DNA of 64,000 nt, taken from contig NZ_QWGR01000003.1 of NCBI RefSeq assembly GCF_003576475.1, forward strand, positions 577,186 through 641,185. The letters are read 5' to 3'. A model generated the notes under the pieces. It made no database searches, was not told the DNA's origin, and was given only the letters and a program-made list of their open reading frames with translations. The stretch is from Maribellus luteus. GTDB taxonomy: Bacteria > Bacteroidota > Bacteroidia > Bacteroidales > Prolixibacteraceae. This document shows, in pieces, positions 45,455 to 53,392 of the stretch. The first letter of the stretch is position 1. Every line of letters starts with the position of its first letter. Both the position numbers and the translations under genes were made by a program.

Positions 45455-47398
45455 TCAGCTTATTATTCGGTTTCCCAGCTGGGTTGAAAGCTCCTTCTCT
45501 ACCCGCTTCAGGTTCATATACATCGATTGCTCTTCGATTACCCTTTCAAAATCACCGGCAGCGTTTGCCTCATCAATTGCTTTTTCGATTCCCGCCAGCA
45601 TGGCTTTCACCTTGCTCAGTTTGTATTCGTTTACAATGCGCGGAATCAGCAAATCCAGAATATCCTCCTCTTTTTCGGTAAAGGCACCGGCTTTTGTCCA
45701 GCGCTTACTTTCAATGTATTTGTCTGAAAGCAAATCGGTGGCCAGCTTGCTTACCTCGCCGTTGGGGTGATAAATAAAGTATTTCCACGAATCGAAGGCT
45801 TCATTTTCAATATTGTCGGCCACTTCGTAAAAGATCTTCTGAAACAAAGGGTTTTCTGAAACCAGCTCATCTTCTTCGATTTCAGCCACCATAAAGTCTT
45901 TCACTGCCACCGCTATTTTTTCTTCACTGTCTTTTTCCTTGAAATAAATAAGGGCATTGGCATGTTTTAGCAGAAAGCGCAAAAATTCCAGTTCCTCCGT
46001 TTCAAACCCCGAAGGTACGGGTGTTGCCGTAATGGCAACTTTGGGAGCCGGTCGCGACTGCTGCTCCCTTGTATCTCTTTTTTGAAAATCGTCGTTTTGC
46101 TTCTGCTTCTGTTTGCGCACTTCGTTGTACAGGACTTCCTCGTCTACCCCCAGCAGGTTGCTGCAATCTTTGATGTACACCGACCGCGTAATGGAATCGG
46201 GAATAACAGCCACCGAACGGATCACATCGCTGATCAGCCTTGCACGGGCGATCGGATCATTTTCGGTGTCCTTCATCAAAAGCTGCGTTTTGAAGCGGAT
46301 GAAATCGGTTTCGTGCTCTTTGATGTACTCCAGAAAAGCACTGGCTCCCATTTTCTTGGCAAACGAATCGGGATCCTCGCCATCGGGTAAAAGCAATACT
46401 TTTACGTTCATCCCCTCTTCCAGCACCAGGTCGATCCCGCGCAGCGAAGCTTTGATACCGGCAGCATCGCCATCATAAATAATGGTGATGTTGGGCGTAA
46501 ACCTTCTTACAAGCCGGATTTGTTCGGCAGTAAGCGCGGTACCCGAGGAAGCCACCACGTTTTCAATACCCGCCTGGTGCATCGACAAAACATCGGTGTA
46601 GCCTTCTACCAGGTACGCTTTGTCGGTTCGTGTCATTTCACGCTTTGCCTGGTAAATGCCGTACACCACCTTGCTTTTGTGGTAGATTTCCGACTCGGGC
46701 GAATTGAGGTACTTGGCCGTTTTCTTATCATCTTTCAGGATACGGCCCCCAAAAGCAATTACCCGGCCTGCGAGGTTGTGAATCGGAAAAATTACCCTTC
46801 CCGCAAAACGGTCGCGCAACCAGTCGTCGCGTTTGATGGTAAGTCCTGTCTTCTCCAGAAAATCGATCTTGTACCCTTGTTTGAGTGCCGCATCGGTAAA
46901 CGGTGTTTTCCCGTCGGGAGCAAAGCCCACCTCAAACTTTTTCATTACATCGTCACGAAAACTGCGTTCCCTGAAATAACTCAGCCCAATGGTACGTCCT
47001 TCGTTTTCTTCCCACAAAAAGCGGGTAAAAAACTTCTGCGCAAAACCCGAGACGATCATCAAGCTTTCGCGCTCGTCTTTTAACTGTTTTTGCTCTTCGG
47101 TCTCCTCCTCCTCTGCAACCTCGATGCTGTATTTTTTGGCCAGCCACTTAAGTGCTTCCGGGTAACTCAGGCTCTCGTGCTCCATAATGAAGTTCACGGA
47201 GTTACCGCCCTTTCCGCAGCCAAAACACTTAAAAATGCCCTTGGCCGGGGAAACCGTAAATGAAGGTGTTTTTTCGTTATGAAACGGACACAATCCCAAC
47301 ATGTTAACACCCCGTTTCCGAAGTGTTACAAACTCAGAGACCACATCCGAAATCTCGGCTGCATCCAGTATTCGTTCTATGGTAGCATGATCGATCAC
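45455..47398 (-). CDS. dnaG: DNA primase
   Basis: 647 aa. The start is GTG at 47396-47398, giving the family's usual MIDHATIERIL. The zinc-binding domain has CPFHNEKTPSF and CFGCGKGGN; the TOPRIM core has AYLVEGYTDVLSMHQAG and IIYDGDAAGIKA; the C-terminal helical part binds DnaB. It synthesises RNA primers for replication. It is the first gene of a three-gene unit. The macromolecular synthesis neighbours rpsU and rpoD seen in Proteobacteria are absent, as usual in Bacteroidota. Confidence 0.97.
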   Translation of the reverse strand: MIDHATIERILDAAEISDVVSEFVTLRKRGVNMLGLCPFHNEKTPSFTVSPAKGIFKCFGCGKGGNSVNFIMEHESLSYPEALKWLAKKYSIEVAEEEETEEQKQLKDERESLMIVSGFAQKFFTRFLWEENEGRTIGLSYFRERSFRDDVMKKFEVGFAPDGKTPFTDAALKQGYKIDFLEKTGLTIKRDDWLRDRFAGRVIFPIHNLAGRVIAFGGRILKDDKKTAKYLNSPESEIYHKSKVVYGIYQAKREMTRTDKAYLVEGYTDVLSMHQAGIENVVASSGTALTAEQIRLVRRFTPNITIIYDGDAAGIKASLRGIDLVLEEGMNVKVLLLPDGEDPDSFAKKMGASAFLEYIKEHETDFIRFKTQLLMKDTENDPIARARLISDVIRSVAVIPDSITRSVYIKDCSNLLGVDEEVLYNEVRKQKQKQNDDFQKRDTREQQSRPAPKVAITATPVPSGFETEELEFLRFLLKHANALIYFKEKDSEEKIAVAVKDFMVAEIEEDELVSENPLFQKIFYEVADNIENEAFDSWKYFIYHPNGEVSKLATDLLSDKYIESKRWTKAGAFTEKEEDILDLLIPRIVNEYKLSKVKAMLAGIEKAIDEANAAGDFERVIEEQSMYMNLKRVEKELSTQLGNRIIS

Positions 47399-47403
47399 GA
47401 ATG

Positions 47404-47411
47404 CAAATGTA
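47404..47411 (-). promoter_or_regulatory. -7 box of dnaG
   Basis: Minus strand TACATTTG followed by C, a full TAnnTTTG match, ending 6 bp before the GTG start. No TTG lies 19-21 nt upstream. If used, the dnaG message would be nearly leaderless. Confidence 0.35.
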
Positions 47412-47490
47412 GAGATTTCAAATTAAGATTCCGGTTAATTTTATGAACACAGGAAAGGACGGGAAGCAAAAATCTGCCCTTACCACTTCA

Positions 47491-47742
47491 GAGCCTGCCC
47501 GAGTCGCCTCCGAACCTACTGCGCGGGGTAAAAAGGCGACACGAGTCGGTAATTTGCCGACTGCAGTCACCTCCGAAGCGACTCCGGTCAGTAAAAAGCC
47601 TACTGCAGTCGCCTCTCAGGTAACACGAGTCGCCTTTTTGCCGACTACAGTACCCTCTGAAGCCCGGCGAGTATGTTTTGAAGTGGGGAGGGGTACTTCG
47701 GAAGTACCCCTCCCCACTTCCGAAGTACCCCATTGGACTGAA
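47491..47742. repeat. Array of twelve 21-bp tandem repeats with palindromic cores
   Basis: Twelve contiguous, imperfect 21-bp units. The clearest copies have the 14-bp palindromic core GCGACTGCAGTCGC or close variants separated by TCCGAA, AAAAAG or TTTTTG. Because 21 is a multiple of three, frames stay open on both strands. On the plus strand a frame from 47443 to 47823 reads it as heptads such as EPARVAS, LPTAVTS, EATPVSK and KPTAVAS. I take this as a DNA repeat rather than a proven protein. The last units contain a perfect 41-nt palindrome (47680-47720). The array lies between dnaG and the sirtuin gene. Confidence 0.8.
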
Positions 47743-47880
47743 AATGCGCCAGTTTTCGTATTTTTCAATCCCCTTGGGGCGCAAAGCAAAAAAACACAAG
47801 ACAACCATCGCCGACAAGCATAAAAACATATTTGCCCGGAGTAAACCGTTGATTCACGATTTTTTTCTTCAGCGAAATTG

Positions 47881-47888
47881 TATTTTTG
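47881..47888 (+). promoter_or_regulatory. Candidate -7 box of the sirtuin gene
   Basis: TATTTTTG, a full TAnnTTTG match, 26 bp before the ATG at 47915. The -33 region is only T-rich. Confidence 0.4.
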
Positions 47889-47914
47889 AATGAAAGAAAA
47901 AGACGATCCTCTAA

Positions 47915-48604
47915 ATGAAAAAGAAACTGACAGTACTTTCAGGGGCGGGCATGAGCCAGGAGAGCGGGTTAAAGACCTTTCGCGACATGGGTGGATTGTG
48001 GGAACAATACGATGTTACTGAAGTGGCCTCGCCCGAAGCCTGGGAACGCGACCCCGCGCTCGTACTTCGTTTTTACAACCAGCGCCGGAAGCAACTTTTT
48101 GAAGTGGAACCCAACGCCGGCCACCTCGGAATTGCCAGGCTGGAACAGTGGTTTGACGTGGATGTGGTAACCCAGAATGTGGACAACCTGCACGAACGCG
48201 CCGGAAGTTCCCGCGTTTTGCATCTGCACGGCGAACTGATCAAAGCCCGGAGCACCATCGATCCTGTCCTGGTTTACGAGCTCGACCACTGGGCCCTCGA
48301 TTTGGGCGATTTGTGTGAAAAAGGCAGTCAGCTCCGCCCGCACATTGTGTGGTTTGGCGAAGCGGTGACAGAAATACCCAAGGCCGTCCGCATTGTTGAG
48401 CAAGCAGATATTCTGGTGGTTATTGGCACTTCGCTGGCGGTTTACCCGGCGGCAGGACTGGTGAATTATGTACAAAAAGGCACCCCTATTTTTGTGATCG
48501 ACCCGGGAAAACCGGCCGTTCACCAACCCAATGTCTTTTATGTCGAGGAAAAAGCGGGCAAGGGAGTGGAGCTGCTACTGGAAGAACTCAAAAAATTAAT
48601 GTAA
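47915..48604 (+). CDS. cobB: Sirtuin-family NAD-dependent protein deacylase
   Basis: 229 aa. The NAD-binding signatures are LSGAGMSQESGLKTFRD near the start and TQNVDNLHERAGS; the catalytic histidine is in LHGEL; LRPHIVWFGE and VIGTSLAVYPAA complete the fold. The usual two CxxC zinc pairs between LHGEL and LRPH are missing; only one cysteine (DLCEKG) remains, a short-loop form known in some bacterial sirtuins. It removes acyl groups from protein lysines and consumes NAD. A PorT-like gene starts within 11 bp downstream. Confidence 0.9.
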   Translation: MKKKLTVLSGAGMSQESGLKTFRDMGGLWEQYDVTEVASPEAWERDPALVLRFYNQRRKQLFEVEPNAGHLGIARLEQWFDVDVVTQNVDNLHERAGSSRVLHLHGELIKARSTIDPVLVYELDHWALDLGDLCEKGSQLRPHIVWFGEAVTEIPKAVRIVEQADILVVIGTSLAVYPAAGLVNYVQKGTPIFVIDPGKPAVHQPNVFYVEEKAGKGVELLLEELKKLM

Positions 48605-48614
48605 ATTGGCACTA

Positions 48615-49217
48615 ATGAACAGAACGTTACTCATCCTATTCTTTCTGCTGCTTGCAAACATCGTTTTTGCACAGCGATTTGATGCCGGCCTGATTGCCGG
48701 ATTCAACGGAACCCAGGTGGAAGGTGATGCTTTCAAAGGCTACAACAAAGTAGGTTTACTGGCCGGTATTTTTGTACAAACCGATATCGCACCCGCTATC
48801 TCTGCCGGCATAGAAATCAAATATTCGCAAAAGGGATCGAGACGAAATTTCAATCCCAAAACCACCCAAGACCAATACATCATGCGTCTTGGCTATATTG
48901 AAATTCCGGTGTTCCTGGCATTTAGGACCAATGACAAAAGCATGATCATCGGCGGAATTTCTCCCGGAGTACTGATACATTCGCGCGAAATTATTGGTGT
49001 TGACGATGTCGATGATCCCAACAAAATGCCTTTCAAGGAATTCGATCTTCAGCCTTTTGCAGGATTTCAGTTCGATTTCCTGGAGCGCATGTCGGTCGAT
49101 CTGAGGTTTGCGCTTTCGGTGGTACCGATACGCAATAAACCGGAAGCTACCACTTCCTACTGGCTCAACAACCAGTTTAACAACGTCATTTCACTGGCGC
49201 TGTACTACAAGCTTTAA
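48615..49217 (+). CDS. PorT-family outer-membrane beta-barrel protein
   Basis: 200 aa from the ATG at 48615; a TTG at 48606 in the same frame is less likely because the signal peptide (TLLILFFLLLANIVFA) begins right after the ATG. The rest is amphipathic strands (FDAGLIAGFNGTQVEGDAFK, SAGIEIKYSQKGSRRNF, DLQPFAGFQFDFLERMSVDL) ending in the aromatic-rich VISLALYYKL, as expected for barrel proteins of the PorT/OmpW-like group. Function unknown. It lies 10 bp after the sirtuin gene. Confidence 0.85.
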   Translation: MNRTLLILFFLLLANIVFAQRFDAGLIAGFNGTQVEGDAFKGYNKVGLLAGIFVQTDIAPAISAGIEIKYSQKGSRRNFNPKTTQDQYIMRLGYIEIPVFLAFRTNDKSMIIGGISPGVLIHSREIIGVDDVDDPNKMPFKEFDLQPFAGFQFDFLERMSVDLRFALSVVPIRNKPEATTSYWLNNQFNNVISLALYYKL

Positions 49218-49236
49218 TTGAAAGAAAAACAGGACA

Positions 49237-49662
49237 TCAGCTGTTCACCATCCACTTCGAAAATACATCGAGGTAGTTCCAGAACGACATCAGCACATTC
49301 TCCGGCAAATCCAGTTTTTTCAGCACTTCGCGGTAACAATTCAACCATTCGATGCGGGCTTCGGCCGTGATCTGAAACGGACGATGGCGACGGTTCATCT
49401 GCGGCATCCCGCGGTGTTGGTTGAAATAATCGGGCCCTCCGCAAATCTGGATAAAAAAATCGGCCGAGTGCTCCTTGGCTTTTTCCAGGGCTATCGGATT
49501 TTTGGGAAACAAATGTTTGATCGGGCTTTGCACCACTAAGTCGTAGTGGTCGCTCACCATTTTCCGCATCCCCTCTTCCTGCAACAGAGTAAACATATCG
49601 TGCATGGGCATGGGAACATTGGGCCTTACGCCCGGGAAATATTTGCTGATTGTGAATTCCAT
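49237..49662 (-). CDS. Truncated hemoglobin-like protein
   Basis: 141 aa from the ATG at 49662; the longer frame would start at a TTG at 49686. Globin features: MHDMFTLLQEEGMRKMVSDH, the heme-pocket segment ADFFIQICGGPDYFNQHRG, and the proximal-histidine region NRRHRPFQITAEARIEWLNC. The pattern is that of group II/III truncated hemoglobins, which bind O2 or NO. It is monocistronic and converges with the PorT-like gene. Confidence 0.85.
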   Translation of the reverse strand: MEFTISKYFPGVRPNVPMPMHDMFTLLQEEGMRKMVSDHYDLVVQSPIKHLFPKNPIALEKAKEHSADFFIQICGGPDYFNQHRGMPQMNRRHRPFQITAEARIEWLNCYREVLKKLDLPENVLMSFWNYLDVFSKWMVNS

Positions 49663-49716
49663 CTCTATTCTTTGTTCTGAAAACAAAAATTTGCTAAAGA
49701 TGTTGAACCGACCGCC

Positions 49717-50538
49717 TTATTTTCCAAAAACCCATCCAATTCTGATTCCGGAAGTCAAAGCAATGGGGAATTCCTCGGGTGCCACAATAAAGCCATAAGG
49801 CAATCCGCTGTAATCGTCGGCACCAAAACCATAACCTACCCCCACATAAGTATCTACAAGAAATGAATTATCGAAAACCCATTGTTTTCCAAACTTCAAC
49901 ATAAGTGCCACCGTAGTTTTCTGTTCTCTCTCACCGGTATACCTGGAGTGGGAATAACCTTGTTCGTCAAGGTAATAATCGTAACCTTCCCCATCGTACT
50001 TCATGTAGCGCAAGGCAATTTCGGGAGCAAAATAGGCACCTTTCAGAATGTGTGAGTAATGCATGCGGTATTGATAGTAATCGGGATTCCGCATAAATTT
50101 CCAGGCAAACTTACCGTACACTCCTACCGGATCAATCTCCTGTATGTCGTTTCCAAGCCCAACAATACCCAAAGCTACTTCCCACGATTTACCGGGTTTT
50201 ACACTCTTCTCATAAACCAATTCAGTAGTTCCAAACAGCGGCGAAAGGAAATTAATTTTCAGTGCCTGCTTTCCCTGGGTGGCATAATATTCCGGATCAT
50301 TAAAAGAATTGCTATCAATGGTAATCACTTCGCCGGTTCCAAACTCGATCCGCTCAACCAGCGCCTTATCAATTCCAAACACCAGCTTGGGGCTCTCCTG
50401 GTAGTAGTACTTTACCTCGTCGGTACCCACTTCGCTTACCTTACAATTAATAACCTCGCTGTTTTTCTTAATGATTTTGTCTTGCGCCGATGCGGCAAAC
50501 AATACGATTAGGAAGATCCCTGTCAATAGTGCTTTCAT
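49717..50538 (-). CDS. Exported probable outer-membrane barrel protein
   Basis: 273 aa with a signal peptide (about residues 1-18). After an N-terminal region (IIKKNSEVINCKVSEVGTDE, YYYQESPKLVFGIDKALVER) that recalls small periplasmic beta domains, the protein turns into alternating amphipathic strands from about residue 92 (ALKINFLSPLFGTTELVYEK) to the end (ALTSGIRIGWVFGK), the hallmark of an outer-membrane barrel. No specific family is assigned. It lies 54 bp upstream of the globin gene in the same direction. Confidence 0.65.
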   Translation of the reverse strand: MKALLTGIFLIVLFAASAQDKIIKKNSEVINCKVSEVGTDEVKYYYQESPKLVFGIDKALVERIEFGTGEVITIDSNSFNDPEYYATQGKQALKINFLSPLFGTTELVYEKSVKPGKSWEVALGIVGLGNDIQEIDPVGVYGKFAWKFMRNPDYYQYRMHYSHILKGAYFAPEIALRYMKYDGEGYDYYLDEQGYSHSRYTGEREQKTTVALMLKFGKQWVFDNSFLVDTYVGVGYGFGADDYSGLPYGFIVAPEEFPIALTSGIRIGWVFGK

Positions 50539-50761
50539 CTGTTTAAATGTTTGTTGTTAACTACATTTCGCGGCCTGCACACCTTCATTCTTTACACTGA
50601 AAAGAAACGAACTGCCTGTGCCGGCATTGCGAGGAACTTGCTTTCCGGTTTTTGGTGCTAATTTATGGTTTAACATATTACCAACAAAGTACATTTTATC
50701 TTTTTTGTAGTTTGAATCTCTGAGCTATCTTTTTAAGGTCGAACAATGCAAGGAACACTTC

Positions 50762-51469
50762 TCAGAAATCGGCAAAAGCCAGCGTGGCAATGCTTACTTT
50801 CACTCCGTCAATTTTCAGCAGCTGAAATGCACAGGCTTCAAGTGTGGAACCGGTGGTCACCACATCGTCTACCAGTAAAATGTGCTTTCCTTTCAACTCT
50901 TCGGGCCGGTGAGTATCAAAAATGCCTTCCACGTTTTGCCAGCGTTCAAAGCGGTTTTTGCGCGTTTGCGTTGCGGTAAATACTTTCCGGTAAAGATTAT
51001 CTGACACCACGGGTTTCGCCATTGCTTCAGCCATTCCCCTGGCAATGTAGAGACACTGATTGTAGCCCCGCTTTTTCTCTTTTTTCGGATGTAGCGGAAC
51101 CGGAATCAACACATCGATTGCCGAAAATGCTTCGGATTCCGCCAACCGGTAGCCAAACTTACGCCCGGTTTCAACCCCCAGCTCTTTCATTCCTTTGTAT
51201 TTAATGTAGTGAATCAGTTGCTGGTAGTTGCTTCCTTTTCGGTACGAGTAAAAGGCAGTGGCATTTTCAATCTTCACCCTGCCCCAGAAAAGTTGTTCTA
51301 CTTTGTTTTCGGGTTGCAAATGAAAATTAGTCACCGGCAAATCGTACCAGCATTCCAAGCACAGAAACCTTTCCTGCGAAATGAGTCTTTCCCCACAGGT
51401 AACACACAATGAAGGAAAAAACAATTCAACCAGATCGGAAATACCATGTTTGAGCCTGTTCATAGCCAT
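50762..51469 (-). CDS. comF: ComF-family phosphoribosyltransferase-like protein
   Basis: 235 aa. An N-terminal zinc finger (SLCVTCGERLISQERFLCLE, continuing CWYDLP) is followed by a type I phosphoribosyltransferase domain with the PRPP loop ILLVDDVVTTGSTLEACAF. ComF proteins take part in DNA uptake or amidophosphoribosyl chemistry; in this group the role is probably in transformation or repair but is not shown. It is monocistronic on the minus strand. Confidence 0.9.
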   Translation of the reverse strand: MAMNRLKHGISDLVELFFPSLCVTCGERLISQERFLCLECWYDLPVTNFHLQPENKVEQLFWGRVKIENATAFYSYRKGSNYQQLIHYIKYKGMKELGVETGRKFGYRLAESEAFSAIDVLIPVPLHPKKEKKRGYNQCLYIARGMAEAMAKPVVSDNLYRKVFTATQTRKNRFERWQNVEGIFDTHRPEELKGKHILLVDDVVTTGSTLEACAFQLLKIDGVKVSIATLAFADF

Positions 51470-51818
51470 AAGTTACGAAATATTCCTGCGTCTTTTTATA
51501 GCTCCCCAACAGTTGTTTACCAGACCTTAATCAACATTTAATGCTTTTGTAATCACTTTAATACAGCCCAACCAAAACATATTCCCTACCTTGCAGGTAC
51601 AATTATTTCCCTTTCTCTCTCTTGTATTCCTATCAAGAATTATCCACGGGTTGTCGCTCTCCGGCAACCTTTTCTTTTTTCCGCTACCTCTTTAAACACT
51701 GGCAGAACAAATCCAACTGGTGTGTTATAAATAATTGAAACCAGCACAGTTGCATAAGATAAAATCCTTAAATTAGGCCCACTTAAATCAAACATATTAC
51801 CTGATAAATTATTACCAG
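51470..51818. other. Leader region upstream of the NapC-SUMF1 gene with a terminator
   Basis: 349 bp between divergent genes. It contains a rightward hairpin at 51649-51681, about 140 bp before the cytochrome start. No gene in the region ends there, so it could be an attenuator in a long 5' leader or end a small RNA. A TACCTTGCAGG near 51591 is a poor promoter match. No known riboswitch was recognised. Confidence 0.35.
51649..51681 (+). terminator. Rightward terminator-like hairpin in the NapC-SUMF1 leader
   Basis: GGTTGTCG (51649-51656) pairs with CGGCAACC (51662-51669), one G-U pair, five-base loop, then TTTTCTTTTTT. Strong on the plus strand only. Confidence 0.65.
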
Positions 51819-53351
51819 ATGTTCAGAAAATTTGGCAATTATCTCAGAAAGAAACTCTTGCTGGTTCTTTTCCTTGGTTTTGTGGTCGGAATTTTGATCA
51901 CAGTTTATGCAAACAAAGCTATCGAAGTCACTTCAACAAACGAGTCGTGCGAAATGTGTCACGTTCATCCGCATGTTACAGAATCGTGGAAACTCTCGGT
52001 ACATTACGACACCCGCGTAGGAATACAAATTGGTTGTGTCGACTGTCATTTACCCCCTAAAGGAGAAGGCTATCTGAAAGAAAAAATAAAAGCTTCGGCC
52101 CGCGATCTTTATGGCTATGTATTTAAAGACTCTGCCGATTTTAACTGGGAAGCAAAATCAAGCCTGGAGCAGGCTCAACATCATGTTTTCAAAGCTTCCT
52201 GTGTGAAATGCCATTCCAATCTTTTCCCGCTTACACTTTCGCAAAAGGGACAGGATGCGCATTTGTATTATTCTCAAAACGAAGAACAGCTGAGGTGTAT
52301 CAACTGTCACCTCAACGTGGGGCATTACGACCCCAAAGCCCTGCACGCCAAAAACGTGGAATTTGGAAGCACCGGTGCCGAGAACCTGGAGAAATTTACC
52401 GAGCCTGCGCGGGTTACCGCTTTGGAAAGTTATACGGAAACAATTCCGGGAACTACGATTTCATTTAATATGAAAGCTATTCCGGGAGGAAGCTTCAAAA
52501 TAGGAAGCCCCGAAGACGAACAACTTCGGAAAGCCGATGAAGGTCCGCAGAAAACGGTAAAAGTAAGCCCGTTCTTTATGGCCGAAGTGGAGGTTACCTG
52601 GAGCGAATACCTCGCTTTCTACACCGCTACGGCAACCGAAGGAAGAACCTCGGATACGGAAGGTACACGTGCCAACGCCGATGTGGATGCGATTTCGGGA
52701 CCAACACCACCTTACGGGCAACCCGACCAAAACTGGGGTCTGGGAGACCGCCCAGCGATTACCATGAGTTATCATTCGGCTGAAACCTATTGCCGGTGGT
52801 TGTCGCAGGTAACCGGTAAAACCTATCGCCTGCCCACCGAAGCAGAATGGGAATACGCCGCACGTGGAGGAACAGAAACTCCTTATTTCTTTGAAGGAAA
52901 TCCGAAAGACTTTGGCGACAAAGGATTTATCGGAAAATTGTTTGGCAAAAGCAGTGAAACCATCAACGAATACGTGATTTACGAAGACAACAGCGGGTTA
53001 AAAACCGGCAAACCCGACAAGGTGGAAGCCAACCCGTTCGGACTAAAGAATATGTTGGGAAATGCGGCTGAATATTGCCTCGACTGGTATGCTGAAGACA
53101 GTTATGCCAAACTTCAGGACGGAGCCACCGACCCGAAAGGACCTGCCACCGGTGAGGAACGCGTAATAAGGGGCGGAACTTTCAAAAGCCCGGTTGGCGA
53201 AGTGCGCAGTGCAGCCCGCGACCATACGCAAAGCGAGGCCTGGCTAAAAACCGACCCACAGATTCCAAAGAGTATCTGGTGGCTTTCCGACTGTAATTAC
53301 ATCAGCTTTAGAGTGGTGTGTGAATTCGACGAGAAAACAGGCAAGAATTAA
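51819..53351 (+). CDS. NapC/NrfH-type tetraheme cytochrome c fused to a SUMF1 domain
   Basis: 510 aa. One N-terminal membrane helix (LLLVLFLGFVVGILITVYA) then four heme motifs: CEMCH (44-48), CVDCH (73-77), CVKCH (128-132) and CINCH (160-164), the layout of NapC/NrfH menaquinol dehydrogenases. From about residue 205 a SUMF1 domain follows (MKAIPGGSFKIGSPEDEQLR, MAEVEVTWSEYLAFY, RLPTEAEWEYAARGG, RGGTFKSP, FRVVCEF). The active-site cysteine region of formylglycine-generating enzymes reads RSAARDHT, with Ser for Cys, so it should not act as an FGE. An exported Gfo/Idh/MocA gene follows after 41 bp. Confidence 0.92.
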   Translation: MFRKFGNYLRKKLLLVLFLGFVVGILITVYANKAIEVTSTNESCEMCHVHPHVTESWKLSVHYDTRVGIQIGCVDCHLPPKGEGYLKEKIKASARDLYGYVFKDSADFNWEAKSSLEQAQHHVFKASCVKCHSNLFPLTLSQKGQDAHLYYSQNEEQLRCINCHLNVGHYDPKALHAKNVEFGSTGAENLEKFTEPARVTALESYTETIPGTTISFNMKAIPGGSFKIGSPEDEQLRKADEGPQKTVKVSPFFMAEVEVTWSEYLAFYTATATEGRTSDTEGTRANADVDAISGPTPPYGQPDQNWGLGDRPAITMSYHSAETYCRWLSQVTGKTYRLPTEAEWEYAARGGTETPYFFEGNPKDFGDKGFIGKLFGKSSETINEYVIYEDNSGLKTGKPDKVEANPFGLKNMLGNAAEYCLDWYAEDSYAKLQDGATDPKGPATGEERVIRGGTFKSPVGEVRSAARDHTQSEAWLKTDPQIPKSIWWLSDCNYISFRVVCEFDEKTGKN

Positions 53352-53392
53352 ACATAGCTATATTCCTAAATTACAACTAAAATTTTAACATC

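Noticed and set aside
47443..47823. 126-aa plus-strand frame over the 21-bp repeat array
   Set aside because: The repeat period is a multiple of three, so frames on both strands stay open. There is no signal, domain or clear start, so I list the array as a repeat rather than a gene, although expression is not excluded.
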